Shown here: positions 42,368-52,062 of the stretch, one piece after another
Layout of the letters: every line of letters begins with the position of its first letter
Position numbering within the stretch: position 1 is the stretch's first letter
Assembly: GCF_032062175.1 (NCBI RefSeq)
Contig: NZ_DAMBQK010000010.1
Location: forward strand, 87,927-151,926
Direction of reading: 5' to 3'
Length of the DNA: 64,000 bases
From: Atlantibacter sp032062175
GTDB lineage: Bacteria; Pseudomonadota; Gammaproteobacteria; Enterobacterales; Enterobacteriaceae
Made by a program: the position numbers and the translations under genes
The notes under the pieces: generated by a model
Databases searched by the model: none
Told to the model about the DNA's origin: nothing
Seen by the model: the letters and a program-made list of their open reading frames with translations, nothing else

Positions 42368-44044
42368 TTAAAATGTTTCCCAGTTGTCGTCCTGGCCGCC
42401 AGCGAGCGCCTTACGGGAGGTCAACGCCGGTGCGCCGCCCCCGGGGATTTCGTCGCGGGCAGGGTGCGAGTTCTGGTGTGTTGTTGGTTGTGTGTGTATA
42501 CGAAAAGCGGAAACGGCCTGGGTCAGCAGACTGGCCTGTTCTTCCAGCGCCACGGCGGCGGCGGCGGATTGCTCCACCAGCGAGGCGTTCTGCTGGGTGA
42601 CGCGGTCCATTTCGGAGACCGCCAGCGCCACCTGGTCGATGCCGCGGCTCTGTTCATCCGACGCCGAGGCGATTTCACCCATGATGTCGGTAACGCGGGT
42701 CACGGCGTTGACGATGTCCTGCATGGTGTCGCCCGCGCTTTCCACCAGCACCGAGCCGGTATCCACGCGCGCCACGGAATCGTCAATCAGCGCTTTAATT
42801 TCTTTTGCCGCCTGGGCACTGCGGCTGGCGAGGTTACGCACTTCCCCGGCAACCACCGCGAATCCACGCCCCTGCTCGCCCGCCCGCGCTGCTTCTACAG
42901 CGGCGTTCAGCGCCAGAATGTTGGTCTGGAAAGCGATGCCGTCGATCACGCTGGTGATGTCGGCGATTTTCTTCGAACTGGCGGCAATGTCGTGCATGGT
43001 ATTGACCACGCCGTCCACCACTTTGCCGCCGCGCCCGGCGGTTTCCGAGGCGCTCTGCGCCAGCAGCGAGGCCTGGCGAGCGTTTTCGGCGTTCTGTTTC
43101 ACCGTGGCGGTTAACTGCTCCATGCTGGCGGCGGTTTCTTCCAGCGAGGCCGCCTGCTGTTCAGTGCGTGAAGAGAGGTCGTTGTTCCCGGCGGCGATTT
43201 CGCTGGTGCCGGTATAGATAGCGTCAGAGCCTTCGCGCACGCTGGTCACGGTGTCGATCAGCTCCTGCTGCATATGCTGGACGCTGGAGGCCAGCGCGGT
43301 GATTTCGTTACGCCCGGTGATGTTCAGCTTCGGCGTCAGATCGCCGCTGGCGATTTTACGGATATGGCTAATCACCTGGCTCAGCGGGTTCAGCAAGGCG
43401 GTACGGATCCCGAACCACACCAGCACAATCACCACCAGCAGGGCAATGCCCAGCGCGCCCAGTTGCCACAGCGCCAGACGGTAATCCGCTTTGCTACTCT
43501 CATACGCGGCCTGGTAAAGTTCGATATTCAGCGCTTCGTACGTTTTGATTGCTTTATCGAGCGCGTTTTGTTTTCCCTGGGTGGCCTGGGCGAAATAGGC
43601 GTCCATATTGCCGGTTTCAAGAAACTGCACCAGTTCGGTCAGCGCACCGTTGTAATCGTTGTAGGCTTTTTCCACATCGCTGATGGCGTTAGTCATGGCG
43701 GGTAAAGCGACATGGCTTTGCTGGAAGGCGGCGAAATGCTCCTGGGCGCTTTTCAGCGAGGCTTTGGCGCTGTTGAGTAAATCTGTTTTAGCGCTGCTTT
43801 GTTGGATGGTCGGCGTCATCAACATGCGCGCCGATGAGCGGCTCAGGTTGATGCGGGTTTGCAGCATCATTTCCCACGCCTCGTTTAACTCCCCCTGCTG
43901 GATCCGCAGTTCATGCGAGATGCCAAACGTCTCTTGGTTCTCTTTCACCGAGGTGAAGAACAGGCCGCCGGAAATCAGTTGCAGCAGAGCAAATACCACC
44001 AAAACAACCATTAACAGGGTGACGACACGAATACGGTTCAGCAT
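42368..44044 (-). CDS. tar: Methyl-accepting chemotaxis protein, Tar type
   Basis: 558 aa. The N-terminus (MLNRIRVVTLLMVVLVVFALL) and periplasmic stretch QGELNEAWEMMLQTRINLSR follow E. coli Tar (aspartate and maltose receptor), including the ligand-pocket RINLSR segment. HAMP and methylation helices follow, then the signalling tip IDGIAFQTNILALNAAVEAA. It ends in NWETF, the tether for CheR and CheB. The large C-terminal part is almost the same as in tap, as usual for these paralogues. A consensus sigma-28 promoter lies 37-63 bp upstream; past that the neighbour is a T6SS cluster instead of cheW. Confidence 0.94.
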   Translation of the reverse strand: MLNRIRVVTLLMVVLVVFALLQLISGGLFFTSVKENQETFGISHELRIQQGELNEAWEMMLQTRINLSRSSARMLMTPTIQQSSAKTDLLNSAKASLKSAQEHFAAFQQSHVALPAMTNAISDVEKAYNDYNGALTELVQFLETGNMDAYFAQATQGKQNALDKAIKTYEALNIELYQAAYESSKADYRLALWQLGALGIALLVVIVLVWFGIRTALLNPLSQVISHIRKIASGDLTPKLNITGRNEITALASSVQHMQQELIDTVTSVREGSDAIYTGTSEIAAGNNDLSSRTEQQAASLEETAASMEQLTATVKQNAENARQASLLAQSASETAGRGGKVVDGVVNTMHDIAASSKKIADITSVIDGIAFQTNILALNAAVEAARAGEQGRGFAVVAGEVRNLASRSAQAAKEIKALIDDSVARVDTGSVLVESAGDTMQDIVNAVTRVTDIMGEIASASDEQSRGIDQVALAVSEMDRVTQQNASLVEQSAAAAVALEEQASLLTQAVSAFRIHTQPTTHQNSHPARDEIPGGGAPALTSRKALAGGQDDNWETF

Positions 44045-44080
44045 ACAGATAACGCCTTCTCAGCAGGTCTACTGTCGCTG

Positions 44081-44107
44081 TTATCGGCACCTTAGCGGGG
44101 AACTTTA
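44081..44107 (-). promoter_or_regulatory. Sigma-28 (FliA) promoter of tar
   Basis: On the minus strand: TAAA, 15 bases, GCCGATAA, an exact match to the FliA consensus (TAAA-N15-GCCGATAA). It reads into tar and would drive tar-tap-cheRBYZ as a class III flagellar operon. It lies in the 111-bp gap between tar and the end of tssJ. Confidence 0.9.
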
Positions 44108-44155
44108 TTGCACAATTTCAATTGGCACGCCTGATGCCACAGCTCGGATGGCGTA

Positions 44156-44698
44156 TCACTCATCCTTCAGGGCCTCCAGCGTCAGTTGATTGTTTCCGGC
44201 CTCAATGACCCTCGCCTTATCCGGATCGAGATCGTCCCGGCTCAGTACCACCCGCCAGGTGTTATTTTCCTGGTCCGGCGACATAAACATCCCCGCTACC
44301 GCCACATACTGCGTCTTCGCCTCCATCGGCATATCGATCGTTACCGCCCCGCCCGGCTGCAGGCGAATGTCTTTCTCTGCCACCAGGTCCGCTTTGATGG
44401 CCTGACTGTCCGCCCTGAACAGTGACGGGTAGTCCGTGGTATCAAAGGTCTTCCTGTCTTTGAGCTGATAGACCCGCACAACCGTAGACAACGCAGCACC
44501 GCTGGCATTGTTGTTAACGGCCTCACGGGCCCGGATATCCAGATGTACGGTCTTTATCTGCTTATAAAAAATCGATTTGGTCACAGCAACGGTGCCGTCT
44601 GTAATGCTCTGGGTCAGCCCACAGCCTGCAAGCATCAGGGTGATGCCTGCGACCAGTGTAGCCAGGTGAAATTTACCAGCGATAATCGCCATCTTCAT
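44156..44698 (-). CDS. tssJ: T6SS outer-membrane lipoprotein TssJ
   Basis: TssJ anchors the TssJLM membrane complex in the outer membrane. With the ATG at 44698 the protein is 180 aa and has a lipoprotein signal with lipobox LAGC (Cys26). An ATG two codons later is an alternative, while the upstream frame to 44737 has no signal-like start. The body has the TssJ beta-sandwich features, including VVRVYQLKDRKTFDTTDY and the loop region LQPGGAVTIDMPM. It overlaps the end of tssG. It is the last gene of the cluster, convergent with nothing and facing the tar promoter. Confidence 0.88.
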   Translation of the reverse strand: MKMAIIAGKFHLATLVAGITLMLAGCGLTQSITDGTVAVTKSIFYKQIKTVHLDIRAREAVNNNASGAALSTVVRVYQLKDRKTFDTTDYPSLFRADSQAIKADLVAEKDIRLQPGGAVTIDMPMEAKTQYVAVAGMFMSPDQENNTWRVVLSRDDLDPDKARVIEAGNNQLTLEALKDE

Positions 44699-45776
44699 CG
44701 GTCTCCCTGCGGTGAATTTGTTCCTGAACGCGCGCATAGCGGCCCAGATTAATGGTGATGATTTTCGGGTGTGTCAGGGTATTTGACGGGTTCAGCGGAC
44801 GCATCACGGCGGTGCGCCCCAGTTGTACCGCCCCCACACGGGGCTGGCTGTGCATCGTGGCATCCGGAAGCAGACTGCGGTCCACGCGCAACTGCAGCCG
44901 CACGTCGAGACGTGACCCGAGATAGACATTCAGCAGAGCCATTAAATCCGTGTGAAGCTCTCCTCCGGGCAACCAGCCCTGCACTTCTTCCGTGTTTGTA
45001 GTAGTCAGCCTCATCAGTACCTGACTGTTCACATCGGTGCCATAGCTCCCCATCACCGGTCGCCTGGTCAGGGTGACAGGGTGGCGCACGCTTATTGTCA
45101 GCGGTTTTTTCAGCGGAACGCGTCGCTTATCGTGGTGCCAGATTTTCGCCTGCGTCCCCGGCGCCAGCAAACGCACCAGCGAGGCCATCCCTTCTGCGGT
45201 TCGTCCCGGAAGTATCATTACCGGCAACAGCGCCAGAAAGCGTGAGGCAGGTGCGGCGATACTGTCCGTACAGCCGTCAATCCCCAGCCGCGCCAGCCCC
45301 AGCAGATACTGCGATACCTTGTCCTTGCCACCCGCTTCGAAGCTTGCCGGATACGAATATTTGCGCCAGATGCGGTAGTACTGGGCAATCAACCGATGGT
45401 TGAAGATATCGAGAAATTCAGCGGTCGCCTCATACCCTTCCCGCCGCTGGCTGATGTCATCGATATAGGGCGTGGGCAGCGGCGACTCGACGCCGTAAAG
45501 CCCCATAAAAGTGATGCGCACCGTGGGCGACAAGTGGGGATATTCCGGCGGCTCAAGCGCTTTCATTTCCGAAGCGGGAAACCCCATCCCCGGATGGGGC
45601 CGAAAGCGCACCGGTTCATGACGCATCTGCCAGGTGCTGCCGATCACTGGCTTATCCGGCTGGCTCTGCTCCAGTAGCTGGCAGAAGCGGTAAAAGTTGA
45701 TATACGGCAGCCGGTCGCCCAGCGCCTCCATCAGCCTGGCAGGCGCGGACTGTAATTCTCTTTCCACCGGATACAT
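44673..45776 (-). CDS. tssG: T6SS baseplate protein TssG
   Basis: 367 aa, ImpH/VasB family; with TssF and TssE it forms the baseplate wedge. Typical features are YINFYRFCQLLEQ near the N-terminus, VRFRPHPGMGFPASEM, ITFMGLYGVESPLPTPY and the C-terminal LGRTAVM. It has no membrane segments. The chosen start at 45776 has an AAGGA ribosome-binding site and overlaps tssF by 46 bp; an internal ATG at 45728 is possible but weaker. The gene order tssM-tssF-tssG-tssJ is that of many enterobacterial T6SS loci. Confidence 0.9.
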   Translation of the reverse strand: MYPVERELQSAPARLMEALGDRLPYINFYRFCQLLEQSQPDKPVIGSTWQMRHEPVRFRPHPGMGFPASEMKALEPPEYPHLSPTVRITFMGLYGVESPLPTPYIDDISQRREGYEATAEFLDIFNHRLIAQYYRIWRKYSYPASFEAGGKDKVSQYLLGLARLGIDGCTDSIAAPASRFLALLPVMILPGRTAEGMASLVRLLAPGTQAKIWHHDKRRVPLKKPLTISVRHPVTLTRRPVMGSYGTDVNSQVLMRLTTTNTEEVQGWLPGGELHTDLMALLNVYLGSRLDVRLQLRVDRSLLPDATMHSQPRVGAVQLGRTAVMRPLNPSNTLTHPKIITINLGRYARVQEQIHRRETDEDGDYRW

Positions 45777-47494
45777 TTTCCTTCTGGCTGAACAATGAGC
45801 GTGAGCTGGTTAAACTGGTTCATATCGGCATAGAGACCAAAGAACCGGTTAAGCATTTCGCCAAACAGGTGAATATCCCCCTCCCCTGTGAAGCCGTTAC
45901 TGTCGAGGGTGACTTCGATATCCAGCCCCCGCAGCAGATACCCCTGCTCAAAACGCTGAAGGCGGTGATGCGCGACATGCTGAATGGCCTCCAGGCGGCG
46001 GGTATTGAGTTCATCTTCCTGCCAGTTATAGAGTGCCAGCGTTCCGCGCAGTACTTCGGCGGTACTCATCATATTGAGGAAGCCGGAGCCGAGATGGCTG
46101 AGCACCCGCCAGTGAAAACGGTCTTCGGCAGGGGGGTAGACCGGCAGCGTCGGCTTACAGAGATTTCTTACCGTTAACTGTGTTTGTACCACCTGCTCAC
46201 AACGGTCAAGCAGCGTGCTCTGAAGCGCGCGGCGCGGTAACTGGCCGTTGGTGCCGGTGATTTGCAGCGAGACGGCTTCACGTTCAAATAACCGGTCATC
46301 TTCCCACTGGTGACCGCCCAGAATAAGCCAGGTGTCATACAGCCCGGTCACGCTGCGTTTTACGCGGGTGTGGTAGTAACGTGGTGGGGCATTACGGCGC
46401 ATCATTCCGCCTTTATGACGGAAGCTACTGAACGGCACGTACTCCGCATCACGGGTCCGGTTTGAGCCAGTGACCGAATCCACGGAATAAATCTCGGTGT
46501 GTCCGTCCTGTAGCCTTTTCGGTCGCAGTAAATATTCGCTTTCAAGACCGGTGATGGTGAGCGGATCTGCTTCCAGCGTGAACAGGTTAACCACCGGCAC
46601 GCAGTGGAGGCGTACTGCGTCATCGGTCACCGGCAGGTCTGACGGCCACAGGGCGTTGAAAACCACTTCAATGTCGAAATACGCAGCACCTGGCGGGGGC
46701 GTGATACCGTCAAGGCCATTCAGGTGAACAAACAAAAACTTGTCCCGGAAGGTGAAGTATTCCAGCAGCAGTTGATAACCGCTGAACGCCGTGTCGCCTT
46801 TTGGCCACAGCCCCTCCTCTTCACCGAACCCACCCGGGGAGAAAAATCCGTCGAGCCGGATACGGTCGGCCTGGCCGGGTAAATGCATGTACAGCGCTGC
46901 CTGCCGTTTCGTCAGCATCAGGTGCAGTTGACTGCTGACCAGGGGTTCAGCCCCGAGATACAGGTTCAGGTGGCTCAGGTCAGCATGAGACCAGTCTGCC
47001 TGCGTGCTGCAGGCAAAACGGACTCGCAACAACGAGCGGCCATCTGGTTCGGTGGTCATGGTGACGCCCGAGACACTGAGAGGATTGAGCATGACATCCC
47101 GGGTAGTGCGATAGCGGCAGACTGTATTCTTCGGCCCTACCGGGCGGGAGTAAACTTCAAGACCAGCGGGTATCACTTCCGCCATTTTTACGGCCTGAAG
47201 CGCGGGCGTAAACGCCACCACGGAGAGCGACGGAATCGTACGCAGATAATGCGGCCAGAGCATACTGACCAACCCTTCGGTGAGTTCCGGCAGGTCATCA
47301 TCAATTTTTTCACGCAGCCGCCCCATCGAGAAAGCAAAACCTTCAAACAGGCGTTCAACATACGGGTCGGGTATACCCGTCTTATCCAGGTCCAGCATCG
47401 CAGCCCGGTCCGGGTGGGTCTGGGCAAACTCTTTCGCGGCTTCACGCAGGTAGCGCAATTCTGCGTCATAATAACGCAGGGTTAAATCGTCCAT
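45731..47494 (-). CDS. tssF: T6SS baseplate protein TssF
   Basis: 587 aa, ImpG/VasA family, the usual length. The N-terminus DLTLRYYDAELRYLREAAKE and the blocks DPYVERLFEGFAFSMGRLRE and LWPHYLRTIPSLSVV are diagnostic. Near the C-terminus is VTLDSNGFTGEGDIHLFGEM. It assembles with TssG around the VgrG hub. It starts 22 bp after tssM, so it is in the same operon. Confidence 0.93.
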   Translation of the reverse strand: MDDLTLRYYDAELRYLREAAKEFAQTHPDRAAMLDLDKTGIPDPYVERLFEGFAFSMGRLREKIDDDLPELTEGLVSMLWPHYLRTIPSLSVVAFTPALQAVKMAEVIPAGLEVYSRPVGPKNTVCRYRTTRDVMLNPLSVSGVTMTTEPDGRSLLRVRFACSTQADWSHADLSHLNLYLGAEPLVSSQLHLMLTKRQAALYMHLPGQADRIRLDGFFSPGGFGEEEGLWPKGDTAFSGYQLLLEYFTFRDKFLFVHLNGLDGITPPPGAAYFDIEVVFNALWPSDLPVTDDAVRLHCVPVVNLFTLEADPLTITGLESEYLLRPKRLQDGHTEIYSVDSVTGSNRTRDAEYVPFSSFRHKGGMMRRNAPPRYYHTRVKRSVTGLYDTWLILGGHQWEDDRLFEREAVSLQITGTNGQLPRRALQSTLLDRCEQVVQTQLTVRNLCKPTLPVYPPAEDRFHWRVLSHLGSGFLNMMSTAEVLRGTLALYNWQEDELNTRRLEAIQHVAHHRLQRFEQGYLLRGLDIEVTLDSNGFTGEGDIHLFGEMLNRFFGLYADMNQFNQLTLIVQPEGKCIRWKENYSPRLPG

Positions 47495-47516
47495 AAAAAT
47501 AGAATTCCTGGAGAAA

Positions 47517-50500
47517 TTAGTTCATCACATCAGCAACCGGATCTGACGGTGCCACACCGGTCGTGCTGAAAAGCGTCTCCGGCAGACGGAAATTGCGCAG
47601 TTTCAGCAGTACCAGCGGCCCTTCTCCGGCTTCGGTTCGCAGGGTGTAATTTAGGATACGTCCGTCCTGCGCTTCCCAGCTCAGGCTGTAACTGCTGCTG
47701 ACCCCCGGATAAGCACTGACTGCCGCTTTATCAAGCAGGCGTATCCAGCCCCAGGCACCGGGGATATCCGCATACTGGCGGGTACCCGCCTGCGTGCTTA
47801 TCCAGCTCAGGTTAGCGCCAGGCGCCTCGGTATCCGCAGGCCACGTAAAGCGCTTCCACGTCGGCAACTGGTTTACGTAGATCAGTTTCTGATTGTCAAT
47901 AATCATGTCAGTCTGCATCACGCCAGCGGCGGTGCCCGGACGCAACTCAAAATTCATACCGGCATTACCTTCGGTGAAGGCCACATCCGAGATATGACTC
48001 AGGGTGTTGATGGCATTGAGAAAGGCCGGGTTAAAAGCCAGCCCCTGCGCGTTAATGCTGTCCGGTACCCAGTGGCTGCCTTCCCGGTGTAACACCCCTT
48101 TGAGACGGGTCTGGAGAAACTGCGCGATACGCCCGGAATCGGCGTTAAGGTATCTGGCGAGCAATGGCAGGGAAACATCGCTGCTGCTGTCGCTGAACGG
48201 ATAGCGACCACCAAACGCGCTGTTCCACTCGCTGACCACAGCCTGCTGCCACTGAGTATTAAGGCTCTCTGCCGCCGGGGTCAGTACCTGCTGCCAGGCC
48301 TGCTCCATAGGGTTCACGAATACCGTCTGACCAAAACCGCTCCACTCCTGGCCGAGGCCGGCGGCAATCAGGCTGCCATAATCGCGGGTTTCGGTCAGAT
48401 CGACCGCCTTGCCCTGAAATACCGTCTGGGCAATGGTCTGGGTCATGGCCTGCGGATCTGCGGCATTGGTCACCTGCTGGAGACGCAATCGCACCTGCGT
48501 CACCCGGGTCAGATAAGACTGCAGGCTCTGAGCCCCGGTTCCGGTGCGGCTCTTGTCCATCAGCGCCAGCACCGGGCCAAAGGTCGCGTCCAGCGGACCC
48601 TGTACTCCGGCACTCTGGTCAATTGCATCCTTGTCGTCACTGCCCAGCAGATTTTTCGCTGATTTCACCAGTGAATCTGAAATCGCTTCGCCTGTCTGTC
48701 CGGTGCGCCCCTGCACGTTCAGGGTGTTCATCAGCGCCACCAGAGGCGACTGGCGTACGTCAGCCATCAGGGTCAACTGGTCAATGGAATCTGACAACGT
48801 GGCGGCCCGGTTCCAGCGCAGGCTGTTGAGAAACTCCAGCCACGCACCACCAAAGTCCGCAAAGTAGCGCTCCGTCAGGCGCTTTTTCAGCGCTTCCGGC
48901 GAGGTTTCATCCGGGTTTTTCGCCAGCGCTTTGCTGTCAGTGAGTACCCAGTCGAGCTCGTCACGGCGTGCCTTTACCACTTTCTCAATGGCTGGCTGCA
49001 CCGCCTGCTCCCATGCCTGGCGGGTAAACATCCCCGGCACGATTTCGGGGGTGCTGAACAGGCGGGACCCATCGGTATCACCCGTCATGTCTTCCAGGCG
49101 CATATCGACATACAGGTGTGCGACCTGAGAGAGCATCTTCTGGTACAGGGTTGATTCACTGTTGCGCACCCCCATCAGGCGAACCAGCAGGGAGCGCGCC
49201 TGGCTGACCATGCTCTCATCCGCTGGCAGACGCCACTGTGGATGCGCTGCCAGTTGCGCGCCATAGAATGACAGCAGTGACGGGGCCATACCCTGCCAGA
49301 CACCGTCTTTCACGCCGTCACGCGCCGGCCACTCACGCAACAGGGCCGTGCTGAACCAGGCGGCGTCCATATGTTCCGGGCGGGCCAGCATCAGGTAAAG
49401 CCTGAGCTGGTTATAAGTGCTTTTTGCCCGCTGCTCACGCAGCGGACTGCCTGGTGGCAGCGCATTAAAGGCATTCAGCTGCGCGCGCAGATGGTCAGCA
49501 GCGGCATCACGCAGCAGAGGCTGGGCGCTGTCCTGATAACGTGGCCAGAGTGCGGCAAGCAGTGCGTCATTCTGGCTCAGCCCGGCCTGCTCGTACCACG
49601 GCACGCCGTGCTCTGAGCGGTACTGTAGGCGGGCAAGGGTTTTTTGAAGTTCAGACAGGGCGTAAAGACGCTGTTCCGGCGGCAGGCTCTGCCGGGCGGC
49701 CAGCGCGGCCTGCGCATTCGCGCCGTTAATCTGGTTGCGGTTGGTTACCCAGGAGAGTCCCATCCAGGCGGCCCATGCCACCATAGAAAGCGCGACAACA
49801 AACGCCATCACTTTGCGCCACGCCATACCCGGCCTGCGTGGACGCAGTCCAGCCGGAAGCGTTCGGAAAGAGTCAGGCAGCACATCCCAGCGCGTGTCCA
49901 TGCCCCAGTGATGCTGTACCGCGCGCTCAGCACCGGCAGAGGGCTGACTGAACACCACACCGGCCAGCGGCAGCGGGCGGTACGGATTGAGCATCACCGA
50001 CAGCGGCGCGGTCACGCTCTCCGGTTCACGGATGAGCTGGTCGGCCAGCGCCAGTAAGAAATTCTGTTTTACATCACCACAGGTCTGCTGCAGGCCCTGC
50101 GAGGTGAGCATTGGCGTCAGGGCAGCGAGCTGTTGAGCCAGCCCCCCGGTGCGGCAGCCCGCAGGCAAAAGACAGCCTGTCGCCTGCACGATACGCCCTT
50201 CCGGCTTACCGGCGCGCGGATGCAGGGACCAGACGTACAGCGGGAGTTTCCAGCCCAGCGCATCCATCCGGCTGCTGATGGCATGAGACAGGGAATCCAT
50301 GGTGCTTTCGGAAGGAACCGGTAGCGGCGGCTCCAGACCGGGTACAGACAACTGGTCAAAGGCCGAGGTGACCCATACCAGGCCATCCACCGGACGGCGG
50401 CGCAGTTTACGCAGCGCGGTGAGCCAGGCGCTTTCTGCTGGTGAGTTGAGATCGCCGCCCCAAAGCAGCAGCGTGCCGCGATCCTCCTGCCAGAGCTGGT

Positions 50501-50918
50501 CGGTGAGGCCAGGGGTCAGTTGCTCCACCTCGGAGGCAGTGCCGGTTATCAAAAGAATGCGCGTTTTACGGCTCCAGCGACGGCCGTAGAGATTGCGCAT
50601 GGCTTCACGGATGGTGTCGACGGTAACGCTGCGTGGTGCGGTCTGCTTGACGCGACCTTCATCAGCAGGAAGAACATTCTTTCGCTTAGCCTGAAAACGA
50701 TGCCAGCCCTGCCTGGTGACAAGGCTAATTGTTTTACCATGACGAAGCATTAGTAACAGCAATAACGCACCGGCAAGCACCTGGCTTTTCGTGAGCGTAG
50801 TGTGCAGCCCAATCTGGTCGCCAAAGTGCCATATTAACCAGGTAATCCCCCCTGCAATAAGGGCGGAGAACCCCATCCTGCCCCACCCTCCACGCCATGA
50901 CGAATTACCTGTTGCCAT
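47517..50918 (-). CDS. tssM: T6SS inner-membrane protein TssM (IcmF family)
   Basis: 1133 aa; TssM spans the envelope and links TssL to TssJ. Two membrane segments lie near residues 17-33 and 46-60 and a third near 370-390 (VMAFVVALSMVAWAAWMGL). The large periplasmic domain that follows binds TssJ. The cytoplasmic NTPase-like domain begins normally (RKTRILLITGTASEVEQL). The position where many IcmF proteins have a Walker A loop (GxxxxGKT/S) reads GTASEVEQ, so nucleotide binding is probably lost, as in a subset of TssM proteins. It overlaps the unknown gene upstream by 14 bp. Confidence 0.93.
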   Translation of the reverse strand: MATGNSSWRGGWGRMGFSALIAGGITWLIWHFGDQIGLHTTLTKSQVLAGALLLLLMLRHGKTISLVTRQGWHRFQAKRKNVLPADEGRVKQTAPRSVTVDTIREAMRNLYGRRWSRKTRILLITGTASEVEQLTPGLTDQLWQEDRGTLLLWGGDLNSPAESAWLTALRKLRRRPVDGLVWVTSAFDQLSVPGLEPPLPVPSESTMDSLSHAISSRMDALGWKLPLYVWSLHPRAGKPEGRIVQATGCLLPAGCRTGGLAQQLAALTPMLTSQGLQQTCGDVKQNFLLALADQLIREPESVTAPLSVMLNPYRPLPLAGVVFSQPSAGAERAVQHHWGMDTRWDVLPDSFRTLPAGLRPRRPGMAWRKVMAFVVALSMVAWAAWMGLSWVTNRNQINGANAQAALAARQSLPPEQRLYALSELQKTLARLQYRSEHGVPWYEQAGLSQNDALLAALWPRYQDSAQPLLRDAAADHLRAQLNAFNALPPGSPLREQRAKSTYNQLRLYLMLARPEHMDAAWFSTALLREWPARDGVKDGVWQGMAPSLLSFYGAQLAAHPQWRLPADESMVSQARSLLVRLMGVRNSESTLYQKMLSQVAHLYVDMRLEDMTGDTDGSRLFSTPEIVPGMFTRQAWEQAVQPAIEKVVKARRDELDWVLTDSKALAKNPDETSPEALKKRLTERYFADFGGAWLEFLNSLRWNRAATLSDSIDQLTLMADVRQSPLVALMNTLNVQGRTGQTGEAISDSLVKSAKNLLGSDDKDAIDQSAGVQGPLDATFGPVLALMDKSRTGTGAQSLQSYLTRVTQVRLRLQQVTNAADPQAMTQTIAQTVFQGKAVDLTETRDYGSLIAAGLGQEWSGFGQTVFVNPMEQAWQQVLTPAAESLNTQWQQAVVSEWNSAFGGRYPFSDSSSDVSLPLLARYLNADSGRIAQFLQTRLKGVLHREGSHWVPDSINAQGLAFNPAFLNAINTLSHISDVAFTEGNAGMNFELRPGTAAGVMQTDMIIDNQKLIYVNQLPTWKRFTWPADTEAPGANLSWISTQAGTRQYADIPGAWGWIRLLDKAAVSAYPGVSSSYSLSWEAQDGRILNYTLRTEAGEGPLVLLKLRNFRLPETLFSTTGVAPSDPVADVMN

Positions 50919-52059
50919 TATTTATGTTCCCTGTTTGCACTGTATTGATAAATTTCTGCTCGCCATCTGTAGAAAGCATCAGACAGTCTGCTTTTTGTAT
51001 ATTCACGATATCGCTGGCTACTGCAGCCATTATCCATGGAGAAAAGGGGCCGCTAAGCCCGGCATATTTTTCCAGCCACTGGAGCTGTTCAGGCTTCCAA
51101 AGAACGCCATAATCTTGTGTCACAGCGAGCAAATTAGAAAATGCATTACCCCATTCCACTTTGTCGCCAACAATACTGGCAGTTGCACAGGCCTGAGTTT
51201 GTGTCGAGAAAAACATATCCAGTGATTTTTCTGAAATCGCCATATCAAGTGCCATTGGACGCAAAAAACGGGCGTTAAAAGAGAGCTTATATTTTGTTGC
51301 AACATCATCTGAGGTCAACAGCAGGACAGCCAGCGCATCACTGTACGCGTCCCGTCCCTGTGTCTGGTGAATCAGGATTAAATCTACATCCAGCGTCGGT
51401 GATTTAATTCGCTCATCAAGTGAGAGGAAGGTCTTTGATGTAAGAATGGTCAACTGTGGAACAGAACGATCCAGAATGGCTACCTGCCAGGCATGTGCAA
51501 ATGCATCCTGCAATACCAGAAGGTCATCGTGAGAATCTGTCATCAGCGTGACGGCAGGAATTAAACCTGAAGGCAACTTTGCCAGAACTGGACTTAATCC
51601 TGACAGCAAAACAGAAAAGTGGGTCTCATGGCCATGCAGAGAAATTCGTTGTGTTAGAGATGTGTTTTGCTCCAGCGTTGGCGGGGCTGTTAAAAAATTT
51701 TGAGGTGTCAGATTTGCAGGCAGCATTACACCGCTGTGTAACACTGTGATATTGCGTCCAGACCATTCCATCCACTGTTGTTGCGCGTAATCTGCCTCAT
51801 TTGCTTCAAATTCGTGTCTGTCAAATGCATGGTTATAGAGCCAACCTCGCAAACACAGAAAGAAAAACCACATTACTGCCGGGCCTGCGGTGACAGCCCA
51901 AAGATTAAATGTTTGAAATGGCCCTGCGAGTTTATTGGCATGTAGGACAAACAACAGAACGCAGCCGACCAGCGCGAAAACACCCAGCATCATCCACAGG
52001 ATGAACGAAGGTTCTTCAGGCTTCATCGATATTGTTGATTTCTGACGCTCCCAGCTCAT
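50905..52059 (-). CDS. T6SS-cluster membrane protein of unknown function
   Basis: 384 aa; I do not recognise a family. Two hydrophobic segments are visible near residues 20-42 (FILWMMLGVFALVGCVLLFV) and 55-72 (AVTAGPAVMWFFFLCL). A soluble domain of about 300 aa follows, presumably cytoplasmic, with no enzyme motif I can name; WSGRNITVLHSGVMLP starts it. It lies 3 bp after the PAAR gene and overlaps tssM by 14 bp, so it is clearly within the structural operon. A role with the membrane complex or in effector handling is conceivable. It is less GC-rich than tssM. Confidence 0.75.
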   Translation of the reverse strand: MSWERQKSTISMKPEEPSFILWMMLGVFALVGCVLLFVLHANKLAGPFQTFNLWAVTAGPAVMWFFFLCLRGWLYNHAFDRHEFEANEADYAQQQWMEWSGRNITVLHSGVMLPANLTPQNFLTAPPTLEQNTSLTQRISLHGHETHFSVLLSGLSPVLAKLPSGLIPAVTLMTDSHDDLLVLQDAFAHAWQVAILDRSVPQLTILTSKTFLSLDERIKSPTLDVDLILIHQTQGRDAYSDALAVLLLTSDDVATKYKLSFNARFLRPMALDMAISEKSLDMFFSTQTQACATASIVGDKVEWGNAFSNLLAVTQDYGVLWKPEQLQWLEKYAGLSGPFSPWIMAAVASDIVNIQKADCLMLSTDGEQKFINTVQTGNINNGNR

Positions 52060-52062
52060 TAC

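Noticed and set aside
40628..44044. Recent duplication of tap and tar
   Set aside because: The near-identical signalling domains are normal for these old paralogues; the sensory halves match Tap and Tar separately.
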